Shown here: piece by piece, positions 50,640 to 59,185 of the stretch
How the letters are laid out: the number at the start of each line of letters is the position of its first letter
Position numbering within the stretch: position 1 is the first letter of the stretch
From: an uncultured Clostridia bacterium
GTDB taxonomy: Bacteria > Bacillota > Clostridia > Peptostreptococcales > Anaerovoracaceae
DNA: 64,000 bases
Direction of reading: 5' to 3'
Assembly: GCA_938049335.1 (NCBI GenBank)
Contig: CALIYX010000024.1
Span: 124,001 to 188,000, forward strand
Notes under the pieces: model-generated
Told to the model about the DNA's origin: nothing
Database searches by the model: none
What the model saw: only the letters and a program-made list of their open reading frames with translations
Made by a program: the position numbers and the translations under genes

Positions 50640-52135
50640 TAGCTTCTTCCCTCCATAAGCTCAGTTAGTTTCTTGCGGTCAGCCTTTCCGTTTGCAGTAA
50701 GAGGCATATTGTCAATAAATATAATTCTCTTAGGCACCATGTATTCTGGTAGGAACTGCTTTAGAAAAGCCTTTATGTTCTTAACCTGCGCATTTGACTT
50801 GTCATCAAAGTGGCTCACAACATAGCCCTGCAGGTATTTTACCTTACCGTCCTGCATCTTTGGAACAACTACAGCAGATTCTATTTCTTCCATTTTGACT
50901 AGATTACTCTCTATGTCTCCAAGCTCAATTCTGTAGCCATGGAGCTTAACCTGAAGGTCTATTCGTCCTCCGTAATAGAGCATATCCCCCTCAAAATGTC
51001 CTGCATCTCCAGTCCTGTAGCAACGCTCCCCATCCTCTGCAACAAAGAAGGCCTTAGCCGTCTTCTCAGCATCTCTATAGTAACCCTTGCTTACCGTATT
51101 GCCTTTGATTATTATTTCTCCGTTAGCCTCATCTATAATAATCTCAGTACCAGGCTTGCATCTTCCAATTGGAAGGTCCTTCTCAGCCATAGCCATCTCT
51201 TTAGTAATCTCGACATCCGTTACCGCTACAGTAGACTCTGTAGGACCGTAGGTATTTATTACCTTCGCTTTTGGGAATCTCTCCATCAGCTTTTCGGCAG
51301 TTCTATTTGTAAGCTTTTCTCCACAGAACAGAAAGTTTTCTAGCTCAGGGATTAGATTTTCATCAAAGCTTCTATCTGCAAGACACATGTCGGCAAATGA
51401 CGGTGTTGATATCCAGTATTTGACCTTGCTCTTGCCTAGCTCAGCTAGCATATCAGCCATTGATAGCTGCAATTTCTTATCTAAGCAGAAAATACATCCG
51501 CCCGTAGCAAGTGCTGTATATACATCCATAACCGAAAGGTCAAATGAGAACGGTGCTTGGTTTAGGAATCTAGCTCCCTGCTTATCCTCTTCACTTCCGC
51601 CAAGGCCTGCTGACCAATCTGTGAACCTGCTAAGTGCTCCACATGAAATCTCAACGCCCTTAGGCTTTCCGGTACTTCCTGATGTAAATATTATGTAGTA
51701 TGTATCTTCATCTGAGACTTCTAGCTCTTCTGCAATTTCTAAGCTTGCATCGCATATTAGCTGATTGATCTCATCTCTTTCTATTATCTTTGCCTTACCT
51801 TCTAGGCAGTGTCCCTGCTCTACTGCAAGCACCAGTGGTTTATCAATAGTCTCAGCTATATCCGAAACCCTCTGCACTGGCGTTGAGATATCAACTGGAC
51901 AGTATGCTCTTCCTGATCTTACACATGCAATGAATGAGATTAGCATCAAAGGATCCTTGTGCCCAAAGACCATAACTGGTGCCTTGTCACTTCCTTGTAT
52001 CTTCTCTATCTCTGCCGCAAGCCTACCCGACTTTTCCCAAAGCTCAGCATAGGTCATGCTCTGCCCTGCGGAAATCATTACAAGTGCATCTGGCGTGTTA
52101 TTAACATGTCTGCGTATTTTATCTAAAATCAGCAT
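50639..52135 (-). CDS. dltA: D-alanine--D-alanyl carrier ligase DltA
   Basis: DltA activates D-alanine with ATP and loads it on DltC. The adenylation-domain core motifs are visible: YIIFTSGSTGKPKGVEI, INTYGPTESTVAVT, CYRTGDAGHFEGDMLYYGG (shortened: YRTGDAGHF), and the C-terminal lysine in PLTANGKADRKKL. Length 498 is normal. It heads the dltABCD(X) operon. D-alanylation reduces the negative charge of teichoic acid and raises resistance to cationic peptides. Confidence 0.97.
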   Translation of the reverse strand: MLILDKIRRHVNNTPDALVMISAGQSMTYAELWEKSGRLAAEIEKIQGSDKAPVMVFGHKDPLMLISFIACVRSGRAYCPVDISTPVQRVSDIAETIDKPLVLAVEQGHCLEGKAKIIERDEINQLICDASLEIAEELEVSDEDTYYIIFTSGSTGKPKGVEISCGALSRFTDWSAGLGGSEEDKQGARFLNQAPFSFDLSVMDVYTALATGGCIFCLDKKLQLSMADMLAELGKSKVKYWISTPSFADMCLADRSFDENLIPELENFLFCGEKLTNRTAEKLMERFPKAKVINTYGPTESTVAVTDVEITKEMAMAEKDLPIGRCKPGTEIIIDEANGEIIIKGNTVSKGYYRDAEKTAKAFFVAEDGERCYRTGDAGHFEGDMLYYGGRIDLQVKLHGYRIELGDIESNLVKMEEIESAVVVPKMQDGKVKYLQGYVVSHFDDKSNAQVKNIKAFLKQFLPEYMVPKRIIFIDNMPLTANGKADRKKLTELMEGRS

Positions 52136-52193
52136 ATCGTCTCCAATATCTCAAAACTATTTTCCATATTAGCTTGTATCTAGTATATCACAT

Positions 52194-52213
52194 AAAAACC
52201 CCTTAAAAGGGGT
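52194..52213 (-). terminator. Intrinsic terminator of yhbY
   Basis: ACCCCTT pairs with AAGGGGT around 2 bases (52198-52204 with 52207-52213) and is followed by TTTT on the minus strand. It lies just upstream of the dltA leader, separating yhbY from dlt. Confidence 0.75.
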
Positions 52214-52272
52214 CTAGGGTGATGTTTAAAATTATGTTAAAACTATGTTAAAAATATCGTAAGATTTTTAAC

Positions 52273-52566
52273 CTAAAGTACAATTTTTCTCTTATCTTTA
52301 GCCTTTGCTCTTCTATACAGGACGAATTTTCTTCCTATAGCCTGAACGAATTCAGCGTTAAGTTTCTCAGCCAAATCATTGCATACTGCCTTAGGGTCTA
52401 GCTCTGCCCCCTCCTGAATAGAAACCTTTATTATCTCGTTTGCAGCTAGGTAGTCATCTATCGCCTTGATTACATTATCGGTAACTCCGCTCTTACCTAT
52501 GCTAGCTGTTGCATTAAGTCCATTCGCTATGGACTTTAGCTTGCTTCTCTGCTTTCCTGTTATCAT
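52273..52566 (-). CDS. yhbY: YhbY/CRM-domain RNA-binding protein
   Basis: YhbY is a small CRM-domain RNA-binding protein that associates with pre-50S particles. The 97-residue protein shows ITGKQRSKLKSIANGLNATA, the GxxG-containing IGKSGVTDNVI, and VQAIGRKFVLYRR near the C-terminus. AGGAGGAAAA precedes the ATG. In many Firmicutes it is near ribosome-assembly genes; here it is alone between dlt and cca. Confidence 0.94.
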   Translation of the reverse strand: MITGKQRSKLKSIANGLNATASIGKSGVTDNVIKAIDDYLAANEIIKVSIQEGAELDPKAVCNDLAEKLNAEFVQAIGRKFVLYRRAKAKDKRKIVL

Positions 52567-52721
52567 TTTTCCTCCTATGTGAATCCATAATTAGTTTTAC
52601 TCATCAAAAATATAATAACCTTGCGTTTTACTAATGCTCATAATTTTGTATAATATTTATAGAATGTTTCAAGTCTAAGTGACAAGTACACTCCTTAATA
52701 AATAATATAAGTCATACAAAG

Positions 52722-52744
52722 TGCCACATACCTGTTATGTGGCA
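52722..52744. terminator. Hairpin in the cca-yhbY gap
   Basis: TGCCACATA pairs with TATGTGGCA around a 5-base loop. The following minus-strand sequence is CTTTG and the plus-strand one contains GTTTTT further on, so terminator function is weakly supported. The rest of the 52567-52803 gap is AT-rich, with a TTGTCA/TATAAA pair that could be a yhbY promoter. Confidence 0.4.
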
Positions 52745-52803
52745 TCTTACGTTTTTGATGTAGCTTAGGCTACTGGCTTTTCTTGCAAAGCCTTGTAAGG
52801 CTT

Positions 52804-54177
52804 CTATTCTATCGCACCTGAGTCTTTTAAGCAAGCAATAAGTTCCTGTCTATCATTTTTAATCTCTCCCGAAATCACCCTATCCAAAAGCATCTCAAGC
52901 ACCTCGCCAATCTCTGGTCCCTGCACCATACCTAGTTTAATCAAATCACTTCCATTGATAGCCATATCTTTTATTGAAAAACAGGCCTTTTCGTCAAGTA
53001 TTCTCCTTGCACTGTTTTCGAGCTCCTGCAAGATATCCTGCCTGTATCTAAACTCCTCTGACTGTCCAAGATTATCCGCCCTCTTCAAATCCAGTATGTC
53101 AAAGAAGCCTTTCTCACCCATTCTTCTAAGCATCCTTTTGATTATCTTATCGCTATTTTCTATCTGATGGTCATGATATTTTACTAGCTGATAAACATCT
53201 GTGATTGTTACATTATCGTATTTTAGTCGCCTCAATATATTCTCTGCCATCTCAGAACTCTTGCTCGCATGTCCGTAAAAGTGTCCTTCACCATCACTTC
53301 CAATCTCAAAGCAAAAGGGTTTTGAGATATCGTGAAACAAAGCAGCAAGTCTAAGACTTAGCTTTGGTGGCATATTATCCACTACCCTAAGCGTATGTTC
53401 AAACACATCGTAAACATGATGGTGGTTTTTCTGATCAAAGCCTATACAAGCCTCAAGTTCAGGTATGAAAATACAAATAATGTCCTTGTATTCCCTAAGA
53501 TATGTGCTCGGCTTTTCCGAAAGCATAATCTTATTAAACTCTGATACTATGCGTTCCTCACTCACCTTTTCTATCATATAGCCCATCTGGTGTATGGCAT
53601 TTTTTGTGCCAGCTTCAACTTCAAAACCCAGTACAGCAGCAAATCTTATTGCCCTGAGAATTCTAAGCCCATCTTCGGAAAACCGCTCCTTAGCGTTGCC
53701 AACCGTTCGAACCAGCTTATCTGCAATATCTTTCTGACCGCCAAATAAATCGAAAAGCTCTCCGTTTATCCTGCAGGCCATAGCATTCATTGTAAAATCC
53801 CTGCGCCCCAGATCATCTTCCACACTTTTAGCAAAGCTCACACTGTCAGGGTGTCTTCCGTCTGAGTATCCTGATTCACTGCGAAATGTTGTTATCTCTA
53901 ACGGTTCATCTTCTACCAAAACGGTTACTGTCCCATGCTTAAGTCCAGTTGGAATCACCTTGAAATCTGAAAATACCTCCATTACCTCCTCAGGCTTTGC
54001 TGAGCTTGTTATATCAAAATCATGGACTTCCCTGCCCATTAGAATGTCCCGTAGGCCACCGCCGACTAAATATGCCTCAAAGCCAGCATCCTCAAGCTTT
54101 TCCATAGCTAAGGTGACCTTCTTTGATAGCTTTGCCCTAGCATCTATGAACTTGTCCATTTTTTGTTTATCTTGCAT
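52804..54177 (-). CDS. cca: CCA tRNA nucleotidyltransferase with HD domain
   Basis: The enzyme adds or repairs the 3'-CCA of tRNAs. The class-II nucleotidyltransferase head has YLVGGGLRDILMGREVHDFD with the metal aspartates, RRDFTMNAMAC and EDGLRILRAIRFAAVLGF. A C-terminal HD domain (LAALFHDISKPFC, about 275-290) is typical of the Clostridia form. Length 457 aa. The ATG has AAGGAAA upstream. It is divergent from the transporter gene. Confidence 0.94.
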   Translation of the reverse strand: MQDKQKMDKFIDARAKLSKKVTLAMEKLEDAGFEAYLVGGGLRDILMGREVHDFDITSSAKPEEVMEVFSDFKVIPTGLKHGTVTVLVEDEPLEITTFRSESGYSDGRHPDSVSFAKSVEDDLGRRDFTMNAMACRINGELFDLFGGQKDIADKLVRTVGNAKERFSEDGLRILRAIRFAAVLGFEVEAGTKNAIHQMGYMIEKVSEERIVSEFNKIMLSEKPSTYLREYKDIICIFIPELEACIGFDQKNHHHVYDVFEHTLRVVDNMPPKLSLRLAALFHDISKPFCFEIGSDGEGHFYGHASKSSEMAENILRRLKYDNVTITDVYQLVKYHDHQIENSDKIIKRMLRRMGEKGFFDILDLKRADNLGQSEEFRYRQDILQELENSARRILDEKACFSIKDMAINGSDLIKLGMVQGPEIGEVLEMLLDRVISGEIKNDRQELIACLKDSGAIE

Positions 54178-54240
54178 CTTTGATTTCCTTTGCTTGCATC
54201 TGAGAACCTTTTATGGCTTTGCTTTAGGCTTTCTTGCTCT

Positions 54241-54269
54241 TTGATAAAGCTTCGATATGATGTTATAAT
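54241..54269 (+). promoter_or_regulatory. Sigma-A promoter for the GPH transporter
   Basis: TTGATA (54241-54246) and TATAAT (54264-54269) have a 17-base spacer, 30 bases before the start codon. Confidence 0.8.
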
Positions 54270-54298
54270 TCTATCATAAGGCTTTAGGAGGTGTTAGA

Positions 54299-55747
54299 AT
54301 GAAACTTGGATTCCATACCAAATTTTCCTATGGAATCGGCGGTGCCGCAGACCATGCTATATATACTTTGATAGGCACCTATCTATTATTTTTCTTGACA
54401 TCGGTAGCAGGCATAGAGCCAGCCTTTGCTGGTACCATCGCGGCTGCTGGTCCAATTTGGGAGGCCTTTTGCGGTCCTATTACAGGATTTGTGTCCGATA
54501 ACATAGAGACTAAGTACGGAAAACGCAAACCTTTTCTTATTATAGCAGCAATTCCACTTGCTGTTACAGTTTCCCTGTTATTTACTGCATTTGATTTTAA
54601 TACACATGCGAAGTTTATATATTACATGATAATGACACTGCTCTGCTGGCAGGCTTTTTCCATGTTTTTCGTTCCATATATTGCTTGGGGTTCTGAACTT
54701 ACCGACGATTACGACGAGAGAACCGAACTTCGTTCCTACGCATATGTCGGAAATCAGTTTGGTATGGTCATCGGTATGATAATGCCGGTATTTCTCGTTT
54801 CAGCTTTCATGGATTTGGGGCTTAGTAAAACTCAGGCTTGGTCAGCCGTAGGCACTTTGATAGGTGTACTCTGCTGCATAGCTCTGCTCTACTGCGCATT
54901 TAGTATCAAAATAAGCGATAATCCTAACTTCAAGAAAAACCCTCATCGCGAGAAGATTTTTACTGCAAATAAGATTACGGCTATGTTTAAGGAATACCTT
55001 GAGATAATCAAGCTAAAGCCTGCTAAATTCATAGTTTCAGCAAGCATGCTGTATCTTATTGCTGATATTTTCTTCTGCTCTGCAATTGTCTATAACTTTA
55101 ACTATAGGCTTGGTTTAAGCGCTACTAAATCATCACTTGCGCTAGTTGTGATTGCAATTTCTGGTGCACTTATTGCACCTTTGATATCAAAGCTATCTGC
55201 CAAAAGTGATAAGACTAGAGTTTTCAGGATAGGGATATTCACCTCCGGCACGCTTCTTATCATCATGGGAATCCTAGATATAAGGATCTTTGCTGCATGC
55301 TGTATCATGTGCGTTTTCTACACTATTGCAAACATCTGCTACTGGCAGCTCATGCCTTCCATGCTCTACGATGTTTGTGAGGCAGAAGCACTTGCTTCAG
55401 GAAGTCATCATTCCGGTCAGGTTATCTCAACTCAGGCTCTCTCAGAGTCACTTGCAAGCGCTATAGGAACCCAGTTCCTTGGCCTTATACTTCAGTTTGC
55501 AAATTTTGAGGATGAGCTTACAGTACAAAGCGAACTAACCGTTCGCTGGATTGGCTACTGCTCAACCATTATTCCAGGTCTCATATTCATAGCGGTAAGC
55601 CTAGTATTCCTAAGACATCCGATAAACAAAAGCTCGTATAACAGAATTTGCAATGCTCTTGAGAAGAGAAACTTAGGAGAAAAGGTTGATATGAACGAGT
55701 TCAAGGATATCTACGGCGAAAAGCTTGGCGGAGTCAAAGAGCTTTAA
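54299..55747 (+). CDS. MFS transporter, glycoside-pentoside-hexuronide (GPH) family
   Basis: The 482-residue protein has about 12 membrane helices and the GPH/MelB N-terminal pattern KFSYGIGGAADHAIYTLIG, with the cytoplasmic loop motif SDNIETKYGKRKPFLI. Relatives import sugars or glycosides with a cation. The helix-1 region and the GSHHSGQVIST segment fit the family. The substrate cannot be read from sequence, and no sugar-metabolism gene is adjacent. AGGAGGTG precedes the ATG; it has its own promoter and terminator. Confidence 0.9.
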   Translation: MKLGFHTKFSYGIGGAADHAIYTLIGTYLLFFLTSVAGIEPAFAGTIAAAGPIWEAFCGPITGFVSDNIETKYGKRKPFLIIAAIPLAVTVSLLFTAFDFNTHAKFIYYMIMTLLCWQAFSMFFVPYIAWGSELTDDYDERTELRSYAYVGNQFGMVIGMIMPVFLVSAFMDLGLSKTQAWSAVGTLIGVLCCIALLYCAFSIKISDNPNFKKNPHREKIFTANKITAMFKEYLEIIKLKPAKFIVSASMLYLIADIFFCSAIVYNFNYRLGLSATKSSLALVVIAISGALIAPLISKLSAKSDKTRVFRIGIFTSGTLLIIMGILDIRIFAACCIMCVFYTIANICYWQLMPSMLYDVCEAEALASGSHHSGQVISTQALSESLASAIGTQFLGLILQFANFEDELTVQSELTVRWIGYCSTIIPGLIFIAVSLVFLRHPINKSSYNRICNALEKRNLGEKVDMNEFKDIYGEKLGGVKEL

Positions 55748-55764
55748 ACACCAAAAATTTTAAA

Positions 55765-55797
55765 AGAGCTATATTCACAAATATAGCTCTGTTTTTT
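55765..55797. terminator. Bidirectional terminator between the transporter and tlpA-like gene
   Basis: A 10-bp stem AGAGCTATAT/ATATAGCTCT (55765-55774 with 55781-55790) is followed by GTTTTTTATTTT on the plus strand and by TTTTAAAATTTTT on the minus strand. Confidence 0.85.
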
Positions 55798-56356
55798 ATT
55801 TTGCGTACTGCTCTATAAACGCCTTAAAACCTTCTGCGTTCATTCCTCCAAGCTTCATGCCTAATATTTTGCCTTCGCTATCAACTACATAACTTGTTGG
55901 GAATCCTCTAAGTGTTGATATCAAATTTTTCTCAAGATTAGAATCAGGAATAATCATCTTGTATTTTAGGCTCTCAAGTTCAATAAGTTCCTTTGCTGTA
56001 TCCTTAGCATCATTACCATCAGCAACTATACCAACAACTCCTATTCCCTTATCCTTAAGTTCCGAATAAACCTTCTGAATCTCTGGAAGCTCATTTACAC
56101 AAGGTCCACACCATGTTGCCCAAACATTTACAAGAGTTACTTTATTCTCCTTAAAAATGCTGTTATCAATTTTGTTTCCCTCTATATCTTCAGCTGAGAA
56201 ATCAGGAATGCTCTGTAGCTCACCCTGTGATACCTGACTTCTGCCATCCTTGCTATTATCTCCTGTAGTGTAGCCACTATCGCTGTTTCCACAGGCTGCC
56301 AAAGCCGTCGAGATTACTAGTGTAGCTAAAAGCACTAAAACCTTCTTCTTATTCAT
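55796..56356 (-). CDS. TlpA-like thiol-disulfide oxidoreductase lipoprotein
   Basis: This membrane-attached thioredoxin-fold protein exchanges thiols outside the membrane. The lipobox is ALAAC (Cys22 in the 186-residue form). The redox motif WATWCGPC (Cys83 and Cys86) and the cis-proline region RGFPTSYVVDSEGKI are intact. The ATG at 56356 follows AAGG; a TTG one codon upstream is possible. It is the last gene of a probable operon with ybaK, a CD1871A-like CXXC peptide and a NapH-like iron-sulfur membrane protein, which could supply its electrons. The downstream substrate might be lipoprotein MsrAB. Confidence 0.92.
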   Translation of the reverse strand: MNKKKVLVLLATLVISTALAACGNSDSGYTTGDNSKDGRSQVSQGELQSIPDFSAEDIEGNKIDNSIFKENKVTLVNVWATWCGPCVNELPEIQKVYSELKDKGIGVVGIVADGNDAKDTAKELIELESLKYKMIIPDSNLEKNLISTLRGFPTSYVVDSEGKILGMKLGGMNAEGFKAFIEQYAK

Positions 56357-56416
56357 CAATATACCTTAGCGCAGCATCTGCTGCTCCCTTTCCTCTTTTT
56401 ATTACCTTTACCCACA

Positions 56417-57343
56417 TTATGAGCTTTTCTCACTTTTATTTACAAAACTTCCCTTTGTCTTTAGCCCTATAAGTGAATCAAGCGCTCCGTAATTGCATGC
56501 CTTAATACAGGCACCACACCTTATACACTCTGCCGAATTGAGCTTATTTCTCACATCTATATCCATCTTACAGCTCTTTTCACAGAGGCCACAGTCTACA
56601 CATTTTGACTGCTCAAACTCAAGTCTGAATATGCCTAGCTTGTTAAACAGGCCATATATCGCTCCAAGCGGACAAAGATACTTGCAAAACGGACGATAAA
56701 CAAATATTGATGATAGAACTACAACTATCAAAATAGATAGCTTTATAAAGAAAATATGACCTATGGTTTCTCTCAAAAATGGATTCTTTGCAAGAAGTGG
56801 GAATGCTGCCTCTATTGTTCCCGCAGGACATAGATACTTGCAGAAATATGGTGGTGCTATTCCGATTCTATTTGTCAAAAACATCGGAAGTGCGATTACC
56901 ATTACAATCAAAACCACATATTTAAGGTATCTAAGCTTTGAATCAACTGCCTTGCTCAGCTTGAACTTAGGTGTTGGAATCTTAAAAAGTAGATCCTGCA
57001 CAAGTCCAAATACGCAGAGAAAACCACATACTAGTCTGCCCAGAAGCGTGCCGAATAGCATCAGAAGACCCATAACGTAAAGTGAAATCGTATACTTTGG
57101 TGAACCTATGATAGCCTGAAGAGAGCCTATAGGACAGGCACCTGCAGCACCAGGACAAGAGTAGCAGTTTAACCCTGGAACACAAACAGCCTTACTGCTT
57201 CCATTATATATTCTTCCATCTAAAAATCCCTTAAAATGCGGATTTGCCATGGCGGCAAAAACAAATTGAAGCAGAGTTCTTTTGGTTTCAGACCTTCCCA
57301 CTCTGCCTTTTGAAAAGTAATTTACCCTGTTAAAAAGTCTCAT
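56417..57343 (-). CDS. NapH-like membrane protein with two 4Fe-4S clusters
   Basis: The 308-residue protein has four to five membrane helices and two C-terminal ferredoxin-type motifs, CVDCGLCEKSCKMDI and CIRCGACIKACNYGA (about 255-295). Cysteine-rich membrane motifs typical of the NapH/CcoG-like group are also present (CVPGLNCYSCPGAAGACPIG, YFCKYLCPAGT, FCKYLCPLGA). Such proteins carry electrons across the membrane. The start is the ATG at 57343, overlapping the stop of the CXXC peptide by one base; the ATG six codons upstream belongs to that gene's end. The gene context points to reduction of the following TlpA-like protein. Confidence 0.93.
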   Translation of the reverse strand: MRLFNRVNYFSKGRVGRSETKRTLLQFVFAAMANPHFKGFLDGRIYNGSSKAVCVPGLNCYSCPGAAGACPIGSLQAIIGSPKYTISLYVMGLLMLFGTLLGRLVCGFLCVFGLVQDLLFKIPTPKFKLSKAVDSKLRYLKYVVLIVMVIALPMFLTNRIGIAPPYFCKYLCPAGTIEAAFPLLAKNPFLRETIGHIFFIKLSILIVVVLSSIFVYRPFCKYLCPLGAIYGLFNKLGIFRLEFEQSKCVDCGLCEKSCKMDIDVRNKLNSAECIRCGACIKACNYGALDSLIGLKTKGSFVNKSEKSS

Positions 57344-57489
57344 TATCCAATACCTATGCATTCAAGACATATCTGCCCTGCCTTTTGTAAAACCGAAAGA
57401 TGCTCGTCGCGCATCACACCTGCGTATATCATAGCAAGTGAGCAACACACAAGAAGCGTACTTATAATCAAATTCTTATGCTTATTCAT
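57343..57489 (-). CDS. CD1871A-like CXXC-motif microprotein
   Basis: A 48-residue ORF begins MNKHKNLIISTLLVCCSLAM, has one membrane helix (about 7-24), and ends LQKAGQICLECIGIG. This C-terminal CLECIGIG with a CxxC pair is the hallmark I know from the CD1871A-family CXXC peptides of Clostridia. AAGGAAA precedes the ATG at good spacing. It starts two bases after ybaK and its stop overlaps the NapH-like start (TAATG), so it is embedded in an operon. The cysteine pair facing outward would be a natural thiol relay between the Fe-S protein and TlpA; that role is inferred. Confidence 0.85.
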   Translation of the reverse strand: MNKHKNLIISTLLVCCSLAMIYAGVMRDEHLSVLQKAGQICLECIGIG

Positions 57490-57490
57490 T

Positions 57491-57970
57491 CTAAATTTCC
57501 TTTATATCCGCCGTGCTAAAGTCAATCACTTTTGAAAGCTCATCTAGGCTCATTTCTACTTGATACCCAATTTTACCAGCACTGAAAACTATCTTCTCAC
57601 ATCCAAGTGCACTTTCATCTATGACAGTTTTGAAAAATTTCTTCATTCCTATAGGCGAACAGCCTCCGTGAATATATCCTGTGAGTGGAAGCAATTCCTT
57701 TGATTTAATCATGGAGACGCTCTTTTCATTTACTGCATGGGCTGCCTTCTTAAGGTCTAGCTCTGAAGCTACAGGTATAACAAAAACATAATGTTCCTTG
57801 CTTTTTCCTTCAGTTACAAGAGTCTTGAAAACAAAATCAGGGTTCTGCCCTAATGCCTCAGCGACTTCAACTCCGCTTACGGCTCCAGTTCCCTCATAGC
57901 TGTGACTGATATAATCTATCTTCTTTTGGTCGAGAATTCTCATCACATTAGTCTTTTCTTGTTTCTTCAT
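57491..57970 (-). CDS. ybaK: Cys-tRNA(Pro) deacylase, YbaK/EbsC family
   Basis: YbaK hydrolyses Cys mis-charged on tRNA-Pro. The 159-residue protein contains FKTLVTEG, HYVFVIPVASELDLKKAA, the LTGYIHGGCSPIGMKK loop with the conserved Gly-Gly-x-Ser/Cys-Pro and KIVFSAGKIGYQVEMS. AGGGGAGGATATC precedes the ATG. It is the first gene of the run leading to the CXXC peptide; co-transcription with redox genes may be incidental. Confidence 0.94.
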   Translation of the reverse strand: MKKQEKTNVMRILDQKKIDYISHSYEGTGAVSGVEVAEALGQNPDFVFKTLVTEGKSKEHYVFVIPVASELDLKKAAHAVNEKSVSMIKSKELLPLTGYIHGGCSPIGMKKFFKTVIDESALGCEKIVFSAGKIGYQVEMSLDELSKVIDFSTADIKEI

Positions 57971-58017
57971 GATATCCTCCCCTTGAATCTAATTACCCAA
58001 TAAATATAAAAGTTAAC

Positions 58018-58347
58018 TTAAACAAATACATAGTTTACAAGTATCACGTAAGTCCCTGTTCCAAACACTATCGCTAGCAAGCTATTCTTCTTCCAAAGCT
58101 GCATCGCCACGGTTACGATTATAGCTATTAGCTCAGGAATTCCATGGAAGGGTCCCATGATTTTCGTCTCCTTAAGACAGTAGACCACCATCATTCCCAT
58201 TATCGCATATGGCAGATACTTACCAAGATATTCAACGAGCACAGGTGTGTCCTTGCCCCTGAAAACCAAAAACGGAAATACTCTTAGAAATAAAAGTGCA
58301 AAGGCCATAACGGATACAAGTGCCAGTGAATAAAGATCAATGTTCAT
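58018..58347 (-). CDS. azlD: Branched-chain amino-acid exporter small subunit, AzlD-like
   Basis: The 109-residue membrane protein (about four hydrophobic segments) is the small partner of AzlC. It shows RVFPFLVFRGKDTPVLVEYLGKYLPYAIMGMM (shortened: EYLGKYLPYAIMGMM). It overlaps azlC by 11 bases. AzlCD exports branched-chain amino acids such as valine and isoleucine, or analogues, in characterised systems. Confidence 0.92.
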   Translation of the reverse strand: MNIDLYSLALVSVMAFALLFLRVFPFLVFRGKDTPVLVEYLGKYLPYAIMGMMVVYCLKETKIMGPFHGIPELIAIIVTVAMQLWKKNSLLAIVFGTGTYVILVNYVFV

Positions 58348-59020
58348 CTATCCACCGCCTTCCCGCTAGCAAAGCTGCAACTGAAATAAGTAATGCCGGA
58401 AGAAGGAAGTTCTCCCTCCCGAATACGCATAGACAGACAATTGTAATCGTAACACCTAAAATCGCAGGAAGATGCTTTTTGCAGCTTCTCCACTGATCAA
58501 CAAAAATAGATATAATCAAAGCAGTCAAAGCAAAATCAACGCCCTTAAGCTCAAGCTTAAATCCAGTGTTTATCATGGTGCCTACAGCACATCCAAATAT
58601 CCAATAAATGTGATTTAAAAGCGATACCGAAAAATAGTAATTATGAGGCTTCATCCCATGTGGAACTGTGCTAGAACAGAGAATCGCAAAGGTTTCATCC
58701 GTTATAGAAAAAATAAGATACGGCTTCTTCCATCCGCTTCCGCGGTATTTTTCAATCAAAGAAAGCCCATAAAACAAATATCTTGCATTGATAGCAAGCG
58801 ACATGATTAGAGTAGTAAAAATAGAAGCACCGCTAGCCATTAGGCCCACGCCTACATACTGCATGGTCCCAGAAAATACAACAAGGCACATCAAAATAGC
58901 CCATCCAACGCCATAACCAGCTTGATTGAGCATAATTCCAAAGCCTATTCCCAATACCACATAGCCTGTCATTATCGGCAATGTGCGCAGTAAAATTGTC
59001 TTAAAAGCTTCCCTACTCAT
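58337..59020 (-). CDS. azlC: Branched-chain amino-acid exporter large subunit, AzlC-like
   Basis: The 227-residue protein has the AzlC family N-terminus (TLPIMTGYVVLGIGFGIML) and SLAINARYLFYGLSL, with DETFAILCS further on. It forms a membrane complex with AzlD, whose gene overlaps its 3' end. No azlB-type regulator lies next to it. The ATG has GGAAGC-like spacing upstream that is weak. Confidence 0.93.
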   Translation of the reverse strand: MSREAFKTILLRTLPIMTGYVVLGIGFGIMLNQAGYGVGWAILMCLVVFSGTMQYVGVGLMASGASIFTTLIMSLAINARYLFYGLSLIEKYRGSGWKKPYLIFSITDETFAILCSSTVPHGMKPHNYYFSVSLLNHIYWIFGCAVGTMINTGFKLELKGVDFALTALIISIFVDQWRSCKKHLPAILGVTITIVCLCVFGRENFLLPALLISVAALLAGRRWIDEH

Positions 59021-59100
59021 AGCTATATCGTATCATCAAAAAACTATAAAAACAAGGATTCTAAAACAAAAATACACTTCATAAAATTAGAAAAAAAGTT

Positions 59101-59147
59101 CAAAAAACAAATAGAGCCAAACTCCGACAAGTTCGAAATTTGGCTCT
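59101..59147 (-). terminator. Intrinsic terminator of groESL
   Basis: A 9-bp stem AGAGCCAAA/TTTGGCTCT (59113-59121 with 59139-59147) encloses 17 bases and is followed on the minus strand by ATTTGTTTTTTG. It lies 39 bases after the groEL stop. Confidence 0.82.
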
Positions 59148-59185
59148 TATAATTTACTTTGCTATCTAGGTTAAATAGCCCGGCA

